The position numbers and the translations under genes are program-made. From contig NZ_JAFBDA010000013.1 in NCBI RefSeq assembly GCF_016907995.1, positions 25,367 to 89,366 on the forward strand: a DNA stretch of 64,000 bases, read 5' to 3'. The stretch is from Clostridium sardiniense (GTDB lineage Bacteria; Bacillota; Clostridia; Clostridiales; Clostridiaceae). Below, piece after piece: positions 1-9,610 of this stretch (position 1 is its first letter; every line of letters begins with the position of its first letter). The notes beneath the pieces were generated by a model, which had not been told where the DNA came from, did not search any database, and saw only the letters and a list, made by a program, of their open reading frames with translations.

Positions 1-1
1 A

Positions 2-877
2 GGTATGGTAACAGAAGCATTACTTAGACACGGTAGAAATAAAAAAGTCATAGGACTTTGTAATGTTCCAATAGGAATGGAAAAGGCAGCAGCAGATATG
101 TTAGGTGTTGACCATTCAAGAGTAAGATTTGACTTCTTTGGATTAAATCATATGGTATTTGGAAAGAACATTTATGTTGATGGAGAAAATGTAACTAGTA
201 AAGTTATAGATTCTATTGCTGAAGGTAAACTTGGATCAATAGTTAAAAATGTAAAAGATTTTGGATGGGATGCTGACTTTATTAAAGCATTAGGAATGAT
301 GCCTTGTCCATATCATAGATACTATTTCCAAACTGCACAAATGTTAGAAGATGAATTAAAAGAATTCTCAAAAGGAGAAACAAGAGCAGAAGTAGTTAAG
401 AGATTAGAAGCTGATTTATTTGATTTATATAAAGATGAAAATCTTGATATTAAACCACCTCAATTAGAAAAAAGAGGAGGAGCTTACTACTCAGATGCAG
501 CTTGTAGATTAATTTATTCAATTTATAATGATGAGGGAGATATTCAACCAATTGATGTTAGAAATGGTGGAGCTCTTGAAGGAATAGATGATGATTCCGC
601 TGTAGAAATATCATGTATGATTACAAAAGATGGTCCAAAGCCATTAGCTATGGGAGAAATTCCTGTATCAGTAAATGGATTAATTCAAACAGTTAAATCA
701 TTTGAAAGACTAGTTGTAGAAGCAGCTGTTACAGGAGATTATCATAAGGCGTTAATGGCACTTTGTATGAATCCATTAATACCTTCAGAAAGTATGGCTA
801 AGACTCTTCTAGATGAATTATTAGAAGCACACAAAGATTATTTGCCACAATTTAAAGAATATTTTGAAGGTAAATAA
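2..877 (+). CDS. 6-phospho-beta-glucosidase, GH4 family (C-terminal part)
   Basis: About 290 residues of a GH4 phospho-glycosidase are visible; the gene begins upstream of the window, since the frame is already open at base 2 and family members are about 440 residues. These NAD+ and metal-dependent cytosolic enzymes cleave 6-phospho-glucosides delivered by a PTS. The first residues (GMVTEALLR) continue the family motif NPxxxVTEA. GLCNVPIGM carries the metal-ligand Cys region and FFGLNHM the conserved His region. An ATG at base 5 is internal, with no ribosome site visible. The end is intact and followed by a terminator. The exact substrate cannot be told from this part. Confidence 0.85.
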   Translation, partial: GMVTEALLRHGRNKKVIGLCNVPIGMEKAAADMLGVDHSRVRFDFFGLNHMVFGKNIYVDGENVTSKVIDSIAEGKLGSIVKNVKDFGWDADFIKALGMMPCPYHRYYFQTAQMLEDELKEFSKGETRAEVVKRLEADLFDLYKDENLDIKPPQLEKRGGAYYSDAACRLIYSIYNDEGDIQPIDVRNGGALEGIDDDSAVEISCMITKDGPKPLAMGEIPVSVNGLIQTVKSFERLVVEAAVTGDYHKALMALCMNPLIPSESMAKTLLDELLEAHKDYLPQFKEYFEGK

Positions 878-923
878 AAAAGACTTGTTATAAAAAGAGT
901 GAATCTATAAAGTAAATTATTAT

Positions 924-958
924 AAAAAAAGAGCCTATTTATATGGGTTCTTTTTTTT
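924..958 (+). terminator. Intrinsic terminator after the GH4 gene
   Basis: An A-run, the stem GAGCCTA/TGGGTTC (with two G-U pairs) and eight T residues form a typical rho-independent terminator. Confidence 0.85.
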
Positions 959-1075
959 ATGTATTAATATATTTTATTATTATATATAAATGAATAGAAA
1001 GTGAATGATATTGGAATAAAATATGAATAAGTTATGATATAATTGTTCTAGATTATTCAAATTTTGGAGGTAAGA

Positions 1076-1942
1076 ATGGGCGTAAAAATAATAACTGATA
1101 GTACTAGTTATATTCCTGAAGATATTAGGAATGAATTGGAAATTGAAGTTATTTCTCTAAATGTTATCTTCGGGGGAAGAAGCTATAGAGAAATTGACCT
1201 TACTAATGAAGAATTTTTTGATGAGCTAGAGAAATTAGATGATTTACCAACATCTTCTCAACCGAGTATAAATGAAGTTAAAGAAAAATTTGAAAATATT
1301 ATTAAAAATGGAGATAAGGTTGTCTGCGTATTAATCTCATCTGATATGAGTGGAACTTACCAAAGTGCAAATATGATTAAAAATATAATCTTAGAAGAGT
1401 ATCCAGAAGCAGAGATAGAAATTTTGGACTCTAGGACAAACTGTATGCAAATGGGCTATGCTGCAATAGTTGCAGCAAAAGCAGCAAAAGAAGGAGCTGA
1501 TATTAAGGGAGTTGTATCAAAGGCGGAAGAAGTAATAAATAAAAGCAAGTTCTTATTTATGCCAAAGACTTTAAAATATCTTAAAAAAGGAGGAAGAATA
1601 GGGAGTGCAGCTGCATTAGTTGGAAGTATATTGAAAATAGTTCCTATTCTTACAGTAACTGATGGAAAAACTACTATCTTTAATAAGGTTAGAACAAGAG
1701 GAAAGGCAATAAATGTAATAATCAATAAAGTTATAGAAGATATTGATAAAAAAGGACTTGGGGAGATTGCGATACATCATATAAATTGCGAGGATGAAGG
1801 AATAGAACTTAAAAAAAAATTAGAAGATAGACTAAAGCAAAAAGGAATAGAATGCAATATAATATTAGATTCTATAGGACCAATAATTGGATTACATGTT
1901 GGTCCAGGAAGCATTGGGGTTGCATACTATACTAAAAGTTAA
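1076..1942 (+). CDS. DegV family fatty-acid-binding protein
   Basis: A 288-residue DegV protein. DegV/FakB proteins bind one fatty acid, and in some Firmicutes present it to a fatty-acid kinase for phospholipid synthesis. Seen here: the N-terminal KIITDSTSYIPED strand, the TSSQPS fatty-acid-binding motif near residue 62, SGTYQSA, and a C-terminal HVGPGSIGVAYY motif, all in family order at the usual length. The start at 1076 is chosen because GGAGG lies at 1066-1070; an upstream in-frame TTG would sit before that site. A TGATATAAT extended -10 element at 1035-1043 probably drives it. No fakA kinase is adjacent. Confidence 0.9.
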   Translation: MGVKIITDSTSYIPEDIRNELEIEVISLNVIFGGRSYREIDLTNEEFFDELEKLDDLPTSSQPSINEVKEKFENIIKNGDKVVCVLISSDMSGTYQSANMIKNIILEEYPEAEIEILDSRTNCMQMGYAAIVAAKAAKEGADIKGVVSKAEEVINKSKFLFMPKTLKYLKKGGRIGSAAALVGSILKIVPILTVTDGKTTIFNKVRTRGKAINVIINKVIEDIDKKGLGEIAIHHINCEDEGIELKKKLEDRLKQKGIECNIILDSIGPIIGLHVGPGSIGVAYYTKS

Positions 1943-1961
1943 ATACATTAAGGGGGCAATT

Positions 1962-3323
1962 ATGAATAGAATACTTAGCATGGATAAAAGTTTTTATAAG
2001 AAAGCACTTATTATAGCGTTACCTATAGTTATACAAAATTTTATAATGTCATCATTAAATATAGTAGATACAATGATGATAGGAAAGCTTGGAGAAAGTG
2101 AAATTGCAGCAGTAGGAATTGCGAATCAATATTTTTTCTTATTAAACATACTAATGATGGGATTATTTAGTGGAATAGGGATTTTTGTATCTCAATATTT
2201 TGGTAAAAGGGATGAAAAGAACATTAAAAAACTTATTGGAATAGGAATTATAGCTGCAATAGTAATAGGTAGTATATTTAATATACTAGCTCAAATAGCA
2301 CCAGAAGGAATAATTAGTATATTTAATAAAGATAAGTATGTTATAGAGCTAGGAGCACAATATTTATTAATAGTATCTTTTAGCTATATTTTTACTGCTA
2401 TAACATTTAATTATGGAATTTCGTTAAGATGTGTAGAAAAATCAATAGTACCTATGATAGCAAGTGCTATTGCATTAGTTACGAATACAGTATTGAATTA
2501 TGGACTTATATTTGGAAACTTTGCCATGCCAGAACTTGGAGTAAGAGGAGCAGCTATCGCCACACTTATAGCTAGAATAATAGAGTTTCTAATAATAGTA
2601 GCTTATGTTTATATTAGCAAAAGTATTTTGGCGGGAAATTTAAAGGAATTATTCTCGTTTAATATAGAATTTGTGAAAAAGATATATATCACAGTAATGC
2701 CTGTATTATTAAATGAAGCTTGTTGGGGACTTGGTTCAGTTATGTATAATGTAATTTACGGGAGAATAGGAACTCAGGCAATAGCCTCAGTACAAATTGC
2801 TACTACCATAAATAATTTATTCATGGTAATAATTTTTGGTATGGGTAGTGCAACACTTGTAATGGTTGGGGCACAAGTTGGTAAAGGTGATGAAGAAAAG
2901 GCAGCAGAATATAGTAAGAATTTCCTAGTTATAGGATGTATAATCGGTATAATTATAGCTATAGCACTCTCATTATCTGCAAATACTATAGTCTCTGTGT
3001 ATGAGGTATCAGATCAGGTTAAAACTTGGTCAAAGGCAATAATTTATGTTACATCAATAATAATGGTAATAAGAGTTTATAATATAATAGCAATTGTTGG
3101 AGTATTAAGGGGTGGCGGTGATGTAAAAGCATCATTTATTATAGAAGCATCAACAATGTGGCTTATAGGAGTTCCTTTTGCATTAATGGGAGCATTTGTA
3201 TTTAAATTACCAGTATATTTAGTATATGCATTATGTACTTTTGAAGAAATTACAAAAGCAATTGCATGTTTTAAAAGAATGGCATCAAAAAAATGGATTA
3301 AAAATCTAGTAGCAGAGGCATAA
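1962..3323 (+). CDS. MATE family efflux transporter
   Basis: A 453-residue membrane protein of the multidrug and toxin extrusion family (Na+ or H+ driven export). It has about 12 hydrophobic segments in two homologous halves, with the family features IVDTMMIGKLGE near residue 37 and a matching QIATTINNLFM region in the second half. The start at 1962 follows AAGGGGG; the frame extends further upstream into degV, but without a ribosome site. It lies 19 bases after degV and 17 before the EutH gene, so the genes are likely cotranscribed. The substrate is unknown. Confidence 0.9.
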   Translation: MNRILSMDKSFYKKALIIALPIVIQNFIMSSLNIVDTMMIGKLGESEIAAVGIANQYFFLLNILMMGLFSGIGIFVSQYFGKRDEKNIKKLIGIGIIAAIVIGSIFNILAQIAPEGIISIFNKDKYVIELGAQYLLIVSFSYIFTAITFNYGISLRCVEKSIVPMIASAIALVTNTVLNYGLIFGNFAMPELGVRGAAIATLIARIIEFLIIVAYVYISKSILAGNLKELFSFNIEFVKKIYITVMPVLLNEACWGLGSVMYNVIYGRIGTQAIASVQIATTINNLFMVIIFGMGSATLVMVGAQVGKGDEEKAAEYSKNFLVIGCIIGIIIAIALSLSANTIVSVYEVSDQVKTWSKAIIYVTSIIMVIRVYNIIAIVGVLRGGGDVKASFIIEASTMWLIGVPFALMGAFVFKLPVYLVYALCTFEEITKAIACFKRMASKKWIKNLVAEA

Positions 3324-3340
3324 AATGTAGGTGAGAAGTT

Positions 3341-4426
3341 ATGGAGAATATTGTACTATATATTGTTGCTATATTTTTTTTTATAGGAGCGGTAGATTAT
3401 GTTTGTGGAGATAAACTTAAATTAGGAAGTTATTTTGCTGATGGAATAAAAAGCATGGGAGCACTTGCTATAGCAATGGTTGGAATAATATCTTTAACAC
3501 CGGTAATAACAGAAATATTAAATATAGTTTTAGTTCCAATTGCAGATAAAATTGGAATTGATCCATCTATATTTATATCAAATATTATTGCTATAGATAT
3601 GGGAGCTTTTAATATAGCAGAAAATATTGCACTTAGTAAAGAAATGATATATTTTTCAGGAGTTTTAATGGCTTCAATGCTAGGGTGTACTTTAAGCTTC
3701 ACCCTTCCTTTAGCTCTTGGAATAATAAAAAAGGAAAATAGACAGCAATTATTTATAGGTATGTTATTTGGTATTATATCATTACCTTTTGGTTTATTTA
3801 TTGGAGGATTGTTACTTAAGATACCTATAAATATTATACTTATAAATTTGATTCCTATAATTATAATTTCTATACTCCTTAGCATAGGAATATTATATTG
3901 CGAAAATAAAATAATTTTTATATTTAATATTTTAGGAAAAGGGATATTGTGGCTTAGTATAATTGGATTATCACTTCAAGGAATACAATCTATTTCAGGC
4001 GTAATGATTTTTAAAAATCTTATGCCATTACAAGAAGCTTTGAATATAGTAGGTAAAATTGCTATATTTTTAGGCGGTGCATATGTTATGCTTGAAGTAC
4101 TAAAGAGATTGTTAGAAAATCCTTTAGATAGATTAGCATTAAAATTTGGAGTTAACAAAAATTCGATTGCTGCATTTTTAGGAAGTTTAGCTTCAGCTAT
4201 AATAGTATTTGTAAACTTCGAAGAACTTGATGATAAGGGGAAAATATTATGTAGCGCTTTTTCAGTTGGTGGGGCCTATGTGCTTGGAGGACAACTTGGA
4301 TTTGTTGCAAGTGAAGCAACTGAAATTATAGGTATATATATATTCATCAAATTATTTTGTGGATTTTTATCGGTTTTCATTGCAATATTATATATAAAGA
4401 AAAAAGAGAGTATAGTTAAGAATTAG
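3341..4426 (+). CDS. eutH: Ethanolamine permease-like protein EutH
   Basis: A 361-residue integral membrane protein of about ten hydrophobic segments, matching EutH, the proposed ethanolamine transporter of eut operons. The DMGAFNIAENI stretch near residue 87 and the GGQLGFVAS stretch near residue 310 are the recognisable parts. No other eut gene (ammonia lyase, shell proteins, regulators) is nearby, which is unusual, so the substrate and role here are inferred only from the family. The next gene follows after 13 bases. Confidence 0.8.
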   Translation: MENIVLYIVAIFFFIGAVDYVCGDKLKLGSYFADGIKSMGALAIAMVGIISLTPVITEILNIVLVPIADKIGIDPSIFISNIIAIDMGAFNIAENIALSKEMIYFSGVLMASMLGCTLSFTLPLALGIIKKENRQQLFIGMLFGIISLPFGLFIGGLLLKIPINIILINLIPIIIISILLSIGILYCENKIIFIFNILGKGILWLSIIGLSLQGIQSISGVMIFKNLMPLQEALNIVGKIAIFLGGAYVMLEVLKRLLENPLDRLALKFGVNKNSIAAFLGSLASAIIVFVNFEELDDKGKILCSAFSVGGAYVLGGQLGFVASEATEIIGIYIFIKLFCGFLSVFIAILYIKKKESIVKN

Positions 4427-4439
4427 AAGGATTGATTTT

Positions 4440-5573
4440 ATGAATGGTAAAATAAGAACAGTATTAATTTTTATTATAACTATAGTTGTATCTGTTGTAA
4501 TAATAAATTATTTTAGTGATGATAAGCATAATAAAATAACAGGAGAAATTACTATTTGGGCAAATAATCATACGTATGATTACTTAGACGAACTGGCAAA
4601 GGATTATATGAAAAATAATAAGAGAGCAACGATTAAAGTTGAGAATATTAATAGTAATGAGTATTTTAATAAAATAGTAAATTTAAATAAAAAAGATGTA
4701 CCTAATATTGCATTATTTAATAGTGAAGAGCTTACTAGCTTAATGAAAGAAAAGAAAATTAAACCAGAAGATCAGAGTAATTTAATAAATACTTATAAAA
4801 TGAACTTTTCAAGTAGTAGATTACAAGAGGTAATGATAGATGGAAAGTTAATTGCTGTTCCATTTACAAGTAGGCCATTAGTTATATATTTAAGAGAAGA
4901 TGTATTAAAAGAGTACGGATATTCTAGTAGTGATATAAATACATGGGATGACTTAATTAAAGTTTCAGAAGATATCTATAAAAAAAGTAATGGTAAGTAT
5001 AGAGCTTTAAATGGGGTTGGGCAAGATTATAATGATTTAAAGACATTACTTATAATGCAGAATATGCAGTATGAAAGTAATAAAGATGGGATAATAAAAA
5101 ATGTAGAGAAAAATTTGAAATATTTTAATGAAAAAAATATTATTACAGAAAACAATGATGAAGAATATTTTGCTAAAGTATCTTCTATAAATGGAATGAA
5201 ATCTATTGAGAAGTTACAAACAAAAGGAATTTGGACAGCAAATAATCCACCAGCTACTAACATTGGATCAAATAGATTTTTTGTAGCACAAGGTGAAAAT
5301 CTTGTTGTTCTTAATAGTACTGAAGATAAAAAACTTATAAATAGTTTTTTAGAGTATGCAAGTAATAATACCAATATAGCATTAAAATATGCACTTGATG
5401 GAAGTTTGTTTCCAAGCTATATATATGCATATAAAAGCAATAAAGTAGAAGAGCATGTTAAGAATTTTGAAGGGAAGAGCCCTCTTGTTGTTATGAGTAA
5501 TATCTCTAAGAAGGCTCCTAAAATAAATAATTATAATCTTTATAAAGAGATTGAAGGAAATCTAGTTAATTAA
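4440..5573 (+). CDS. Membrane-anchored extracellular solute-binding protein (family 1-like)
   Basis: A 377-residue protein with an N-terminal hydrophobic anchor (residues 7-24) and an ABC-type solute-binding fold of the sugar-binding family 1 class. GEITIWANN followed by an EYFNKIV region is the usual N-terminal lobe, and AVPFTSRPLVIYLRED near residue 138 is the usual hinge region. There is no lipobox Cys, so it is probably held by an uncleaved transmembrane helix. No permease or ATPase gene is nearby, so it is an orphan binding protein. Its last 12 bases overlap the end of the convergent glycosyltransferase gene. Confidence 0.75.
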   Translation: MNGKIRTVLIFIITIVVSVVIINYFSDDKHNKITGEITIWANNHTYDYLDELAKDYMKNNKRATIKVENINSNEYFNKIVNLNKKDVPNIALFNSEELTSLMKEKKIKPEDQSNLINTYKMNFSSSRLQEVMIDGKLIAVPFTSRPLVIYLREDVLKEYGYSSSDINTWDDLIKVSEDIYKKSNGKYRALNGVGQDYNDLKTLLIMQNMQYESNKDGIIKNVEKNLKYFNEKNIITENNDEEYFAKVSSINGMKSIEKLQTKGIWTANNPPATNIGSNRFFVAQGENLVVLNSTEDKKLINSFLEYASNNTNIALKYALDGSLFPSYIYAYKSNKVEEHVKNFEGKSPLVVMSNISKKAPKINNYNLYKEIEGNLVN

Positions 5574-6692
5574 AGAATCTAATATTGTTTCATATACGCT
5601 TAATGTATTTTGTGCAGTTTGCCTCCAAGAGAATTGGAGGCTTCTTTTATATCCTTTTTCAATTAAGTCATTTCTAAGGGAATCTTTTTCAAGTACATCA
5701 AATATAGCATTAGATAATTCATCTTCTATTGTAGGATTAATTAGTAGTGCAGAATCTTTAGTTACTTCAGGAATTGATGTAGTATTAGAAGTTATAACAG
5801 GAGTTTTACAGCTCATAGCTTCAAGTGGTGGAAGTCCAAATCCTTCATAATAAGATGGATATACAAAAAGATCTGCACCATTATAAAGAATAGGAAGATC
5901 TTTATCATCTAAAAAGCCAGTAAATATAATATCATTTTCTAAATTTAAGCTTTCAGAATAAGTTTTTAAATTAAGGCCGTCATCTTTTAAAGAACCTGCA
6001 AGAACTAGCTTATATTTATTAGAAAGACTGTTTTTAACTTTACTAAATGCACTTATTAGACCACGAACATTTTTTCTTGAGCTAAATCCGCCTATATATA
6101 ATATATAAGGATCTTTAAAATTAAATTTACCTTGTATAGTTTCTCTACACTTATTTTTATTCATAGGAGTAAATTCATAATTTGTGGATAAAGGTGTCAC
6201 AAATACTTTATCTTCTGGATAACCTTTAAAAAATTTTAGAATATCTCTTTTAGAATATTCAGAGACAGTAATTATACCTTTAGAATTTTCTATTATATTT
6301 GGAATATCTCTTAAAAATCTTTTTAAGTATCCTGGACCAACAGTTTCTGGCATTATATATGGTATAAGATCATGTATTGTTACAACTGTATTTATATCGT
6401 AATTAAAAGGAAATCCCATGCCATTTTGAGGAATATGATATAAATTTAATTCTCTATTTTTAATTAAATTTGGAATATATTCTTTTTCAAAAAAAGTACC
6501 ATGGCGTCCAGAACAGTAAATAAGATCAGTATTTTTTTGAGTAAATCTAGTATCTACTTTTCCAGCCCATATAAGAGTAAATTGGTTATTCTTATCTATG
6601 TTTATCATTTCTGAAATTAAGTTTCTTGTATATGTTCCTATACCAGTTCCGGCATGTAAGTTTATACTTCTAGAATCTATGCAAATCTTCAT
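5562..6692 (-). CDS. GT4 family glycosyltransferase (CotSA-like)
   Basis: A 376-residue GT4 glycosyltransferase with a retaining GT-B fold. The N-terminal GTGIGTYTRNLI loop, the GGFSSRKNVRGLI acceptor/donor hinge near residue 205 and the EGFGLPPLEAMSCKTPVI donor-binding motif near residue 283 are clear. It stands divergently from a CotS-family gene, the same partnership as cotSA-cotS of Bacillus subtilis, so a role in spore-coat or spore-surface glycosylation is inferred. A close paralogue lies at 9609-10730 in the same arrangement. There is no signal peptide. Sugar donor and acceptor are unknown. Confidence 0.85.
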   Translation of the reverse strand: MKICIDSRSINLHAGTGIGTYTRNLISEMINIDKNNQFTLIWAGKVDTRFTQKNTDLIYCSGRHGTFFEKEYIPNLIKNRELNLYHIPQNGMGFPFNYDINTVVTIHDLIPYIMPETVGPGYLKRFLRDIPNIIENSKGIITVSEYSKRDILKFFKGYPEDKVFVTPLSTNYEFTPMNKNKCRETIQGKFNFKDPYILYIGGFSSRKNVRGLISAFSKVKNSLSNKYKLVLAGSLKDDGLNLKTYSESLNLENDIIFTGFLDDKDLPILYNGADLFVYPSYYEGFGLPPLEAMSCKTPVITSNTTSIPEVTKDSALLINPTIEDELSNAIFDVLEKDSLRNDLIEKGYKRSLQFSWRQTAQNTLSVYETILDSLIN

Positions 6693-6757
6693 TAAAACAC
6701 CTCAATTTAGCTATATACTATAAAATATTATTGATAGTAAAATTTGTGAATGAAATC

Positions 6758-6785
6758 ACATTAAATTAAGGATATTCATATAATA
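6758..6785 (+). promoter_or_regulatory. Possible sigma-K promoter of the CotS-family gene
   Basis: AC at 6758-6759, 17 bases, then CATATAATA at 6777-6785 fits the sigma-K pattern (AC, then CATANNNTA). The same -10 word stands before yabG. This is a pattern match only. Confidence 0.4.
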
Positions 6786-6811
6786 AATCAAATAAGTTTT
6801 GGGAGAAGTAT

Positions 6812-7807
6812 ATGAATGAAAAGATTATTAAAAATATAGTGGAAAAAGAGTACGATATAGAAGTTAAATCTGCTACAAAGATTAAAAATACTTATAAGAT
6901 AAATGGAAATGAGGAATATTGTTTTAAGATTGTAAAATATAATTTTCCTCATTTTTATTTTATTTTATCTTCTATGTTACATTTAAAAAATAATGGTTTT
7001 TTAAATGTATTAGATATAATAAAAAATAATAAAGGAAGTTTGTATGTAGATCTTACAAATGGAAATTATGCTTACTTAACTAAATGGGTAGATTCAAGAG
7101 AAAGCAATTATGATGATATAGATGAACTAAAAAAGGTTTCTGAAAAATTATCAGAGCTTCACATCTGTAGTAGAAATTTTACTATAACACCTCTTATGAA
7201 GCCAAGAGTATATTGGTTATCATGGATAAATATGTTTAAAACAAGACGAGAAGAAATTCTTGATTTTGCACATAGAATATCTCAAAAGGCACATAAAAAT
7301 AAATTCGATGAGGTGTTTTTAGGAAATTTAGATGAAGAGATTAGAAGAGCCGATAGGAGTATAAATGGACTTATCAAAAGTGATTATTCTTGTGTTATGG
7401 AAGAGCATTTAATGAAAAGAGAATTTTGTCACCATGATTTAGCGAATCATAATATATTGATAGGAAAAAATAACGATATAAATATAATTGATTTTGATTA
7501 TTGTATCTTAGATAGTCATCTTCATGATTTATCTTCATTATTTATGAGAGCTATGAAATATCATAGGTGGGATAAAAATAAAGGTAATATAATACTTGAA
7601 GGATACTCTAAAAATATTGAGATTTCTGATAAAGAAAAAAAAATAATGAAATCATTTATGTTATTCCCACAAGATTTCTGGCAAAGAGGGTTACAAATGT
7701 ATTGGGAGCAACAACCATGGGGAGAGGAGTTTCTTTTAGAGAAACTTAATAAATATTTGAATGATAGAGAAGAGAAAGAAGAGTTTTTAAATAATTTCTT
7801 TAACTAA
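6812..7807 (+). CDS. CotS family spore coat protein (kinase-like)
   Basis: A 331-residue member of the CotS / aminoglycoside-phosphotransferase-like family found in Firmicute spore coats. The kinase catalytic-loop signature appears as FCHHDLANHN near residue 209, followed by the metal-binding INIIDFDY (Asp pair) about 15 residues later, so the catalytic residues are kept. In B. subtilis CotS is a coat component, and no substrate is established for this family. The ATG follows GGGAGAAG. It is divergent from a CotSA-like glycosyltransferase and has paralogues at 8513 and 10837. Confidence 0.85.
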   Translation: MNEKIIKNIVEKEYDIEVKSATKIKNTYKINGNEEYCFKIVKYNFPHFYFILSSMLHLKNNGFLNVLDIIKNNKGSLYVDLTNGNYAYLTKWVDSRESNYDDIDELKKVSEKLSELHICSRNFTITPLMKPRVYWLSWINMFKTRREEILDFAHRISQKAHKNKFDEVFLGNLDEEIRRADRSINGLIKSDYSCVMEEHLMKREFCHHDLANHNILIGKNNDINIIDFDYCILDSHLHDLSSLFMRAMKYHRWDKNKGNIILEGYSKNIEISDKEKKIMKSFMLFPQDFWQRGLQMYWEQQPWGEEFLLEKLNKYLNDREEKEEFLNNFFN

Positions 7808-7810
7808 GGG

Positions 7811-8500
7811 GTGATTACTATAAATGAGGTAACTCTTAAAAATTATTTATTGGAAAATGATGTTTATATAATGGGAAATTATTTTAAAAAGAAGAAAAAT
7901 GATATAGATATTTTAAATCATATAGATATAATAATTAACCTTCAAAAAATTTTGATGGGATACCATTCTGTTGAAAAAAACAGTATTTTAAGTGAAATAG
8001 GTAGAAGAGTTGATAGAATTTTTGTGATGACAAAAAAGTTAGATATAGGATTTAATGAGCTAAATTATTATGAAAAATGTGTATTAGATAAAGTAAAGAA
8101 ACAGCTTAAAAGAATAGAGGATATTGATTATATAGATATATATAGAAGAGGAATGTATAAAGATGAAATATGTATTGAACGAGTTGATGAGAGTAATTTA
8201 AGAGTTGTAGATCAAGTAGAGATTGGTAAGATTAAAAAAATTAATTTTAACATAGTTGAGGAGGACTTTATAAATTATTTATTTAAATATAAGAAGAAAT
8301 GTAATAAAGATGCTTTAAGAGAATATGCAAAAGAATATGTAAGAAGGTCAAACCTTAAAAAAAGTAGCCTTCAATATATAAATTTAATTGTTGATATGCC
8401 ATGTGAGAGCCTTAAATATTGGTATAAAAATAGATATGAGTGGGATGAGCATAGTAGAGATGAATTCAGACTTATATCTGAGAGAGAATTAGAATTCTAA
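7811..8500 (+). CDS. Unknown protein within the CotS cluster
   Basis: A 226-229-residue protein that I do not recognise, rich in Lys, Ile, Tyr and Asp, with no signal peptide or membrane segment. The C-terminus has a Trp/Tyr-rich stretch (SLKYWYKNRYEW) like the ends of neighbouring CotS proteins, but there are no kinase motifs. The start is unclear. The GTG at 7811 lies inside the ribosome site AAGGGG; ATG at 7871 has no such site; ATA at 7820 stands at the best spacing. It sits 3 bases after one cotS gene and 12 before the next, so it is in their operon and likely sporulation-expressed. Confidence 0.65.
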   Translation: MITINEVTLKNYLLENDVYIMGNYFKKKKNDIDILNHIDIIINLQKILMGYHSVEKNSILSEIGRRVDRIFVMTKKLDIGFNELNYYEKCVLDKVKKQLKRIEDIDYIDIYRRGMYKDEICIERVDESNLRVVDQVEIGKIKKINFNIVEEDFINYLFKYKKKCNKDALREYAKEYVRRSNLKKSSLQYINLIVDMPCESLKYWYKNRYEWDEHSRDEFRLISERELEF

Positions 8501-8512
8501 AGGAGGTATGTA

Positions 8513-9559
8513 ATGAGGAAGGTTAAATATGGAGATAAAAAGCTTTTATGTAGATATGATTTAAGTAAAAACTTTTTTGACAAGCTAGGACTTGATATAT
8601 TAGATATAACTCCTCTAAGAAAGTTATATATATTAAATACAACTGAAGGAAAGAAAATATTAAAGAAAGTTGATTATAATGAAGAGAGAATAAAGTTTAT
8701 AGGAGAGTCTCTTGAATATGTAAACAAGAATTTTCCATACATTATGAAAATGAATAAGTTACAAGCAAATGATAATTATATAAGCTGGCAAGGTGATAAT
8801 TATATAGTAATGGATTTAATAGAAGGAAGAGAGGCATCAATAAGTAATCCCATAGAGGTAGAAATGTGCAGTGAGGCATTAGCTAGAATGCATAAGGCTT
8901 CTCAGATGATTAGCGATGTACTAGAGCCTAAAGAAATAGCTATTAAAAAATCTAACAATTTAGTTGAGTACTACAAATCAATAAAGGAAGATCTTATAAA
9001 TATAAAGGACTGGGTAAGTTGTTATACTTATAAAAATGAATTTGATAAGCTTTTTATAGAAAATTGTGATAGATATATAGAAGAGATATCAAAGGTAAAT
9101 GAAATGATTTGGGTTAGTAAATATAGAGATTTATTAATGGATAAGGAGTTAATATGTCTTTGTCATAATGACCTTGCAAATCATAACTTTATAATCAATG
9201 AAAATAAGATTAATATAATTGATTTTGATTATTCTACAATAGATTTAAGAACTTTAGATATAGCTGACTTTCTTTTAAAATGGATTAAGAATAGTGTTTT
9301 TGATATAAATAAGGGAAAGCTTGCACTCGAGAGCTATGATAAAATATTCAAAATAAAAGATGAGGAATATAAACTTATATATATTTTGATGAGTTTTCCA
9401 AGGGATATATATTCAATAATAAAATCCTATTATCATAAGAGTAAAGAATGGGAAGAAGAGGTTTTTCTTCATAGATTCAAGACAAAACTTGAGAATGATG
9501 TATTTAGAATAAAATTTTTAGATGATTATAAGAAGTTTTATGAAGATAAGATATTATAA
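8513..9559 (+). CDS. CotS family spore coat protein (kinase-like)
   Basis: A 348-residue second CotS-family protein. It has the catalytic loop CHNDLANHNF near residue 219 and INIIDFDYS about a dozen residues later, with an N-terminal lobe (KKILKKVDYNEERI) typical of this family. It starts with ATG after AAAGGAGG and is the last gene of the three-gene run from 6812. A very strong bidirectional terminator follows. Function is inferred as spore coat or surface; no partner glycosyltransferase of its own is adjacent except the convergent one at 9609. Confidence 0.85.
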   Translation: MRKVKYGDKKLLCRYDLSKNFFDKLGLDILDITPLRKLYILNTTEGKKILKKVDYNEERIKFIGESLEYVNKNFPYIMKMNKLQANDNYISWQGDNYIVMDLIEGREASISNPIEVEMCSEALARMHKASQMISDVLEPKEIAIKKSNNLVEYYKSIKEDLINIKDWVSCYTYKNEFDKLFIENCDRYIEEISKVNEMIWVSKYRDLLMDKELICLCHNDLANHNFIINENKINIIDFDYSTIDLRTLDIADFLLKWIKNSVFDINKGKLALESYDKIFKIKDEEYKLIYILMSFPRDIYSIIKSYYHKSKEWEEEVFLHRFKTKLENDVFRIKFLDDYKKFYEDKIL

Positions 9560-9561
9560 AT

Positions 9562-9610
9562 AAATTAAAGAGTGAGTGATTAAAATTTTTAATCACTCAC
9601 TCTTTAATTT
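9562..9610. terminator. Perfect bidirectional terminator between convergent genes
   Basis: A perfect 24-base inverted repeat with a one-base centre, A-rich on one flank and T-rich on the other, serves both the CotS gene (+) and the glycosyltransferase (-). It touches the stop codon of the latter. Confidence 0.85.
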
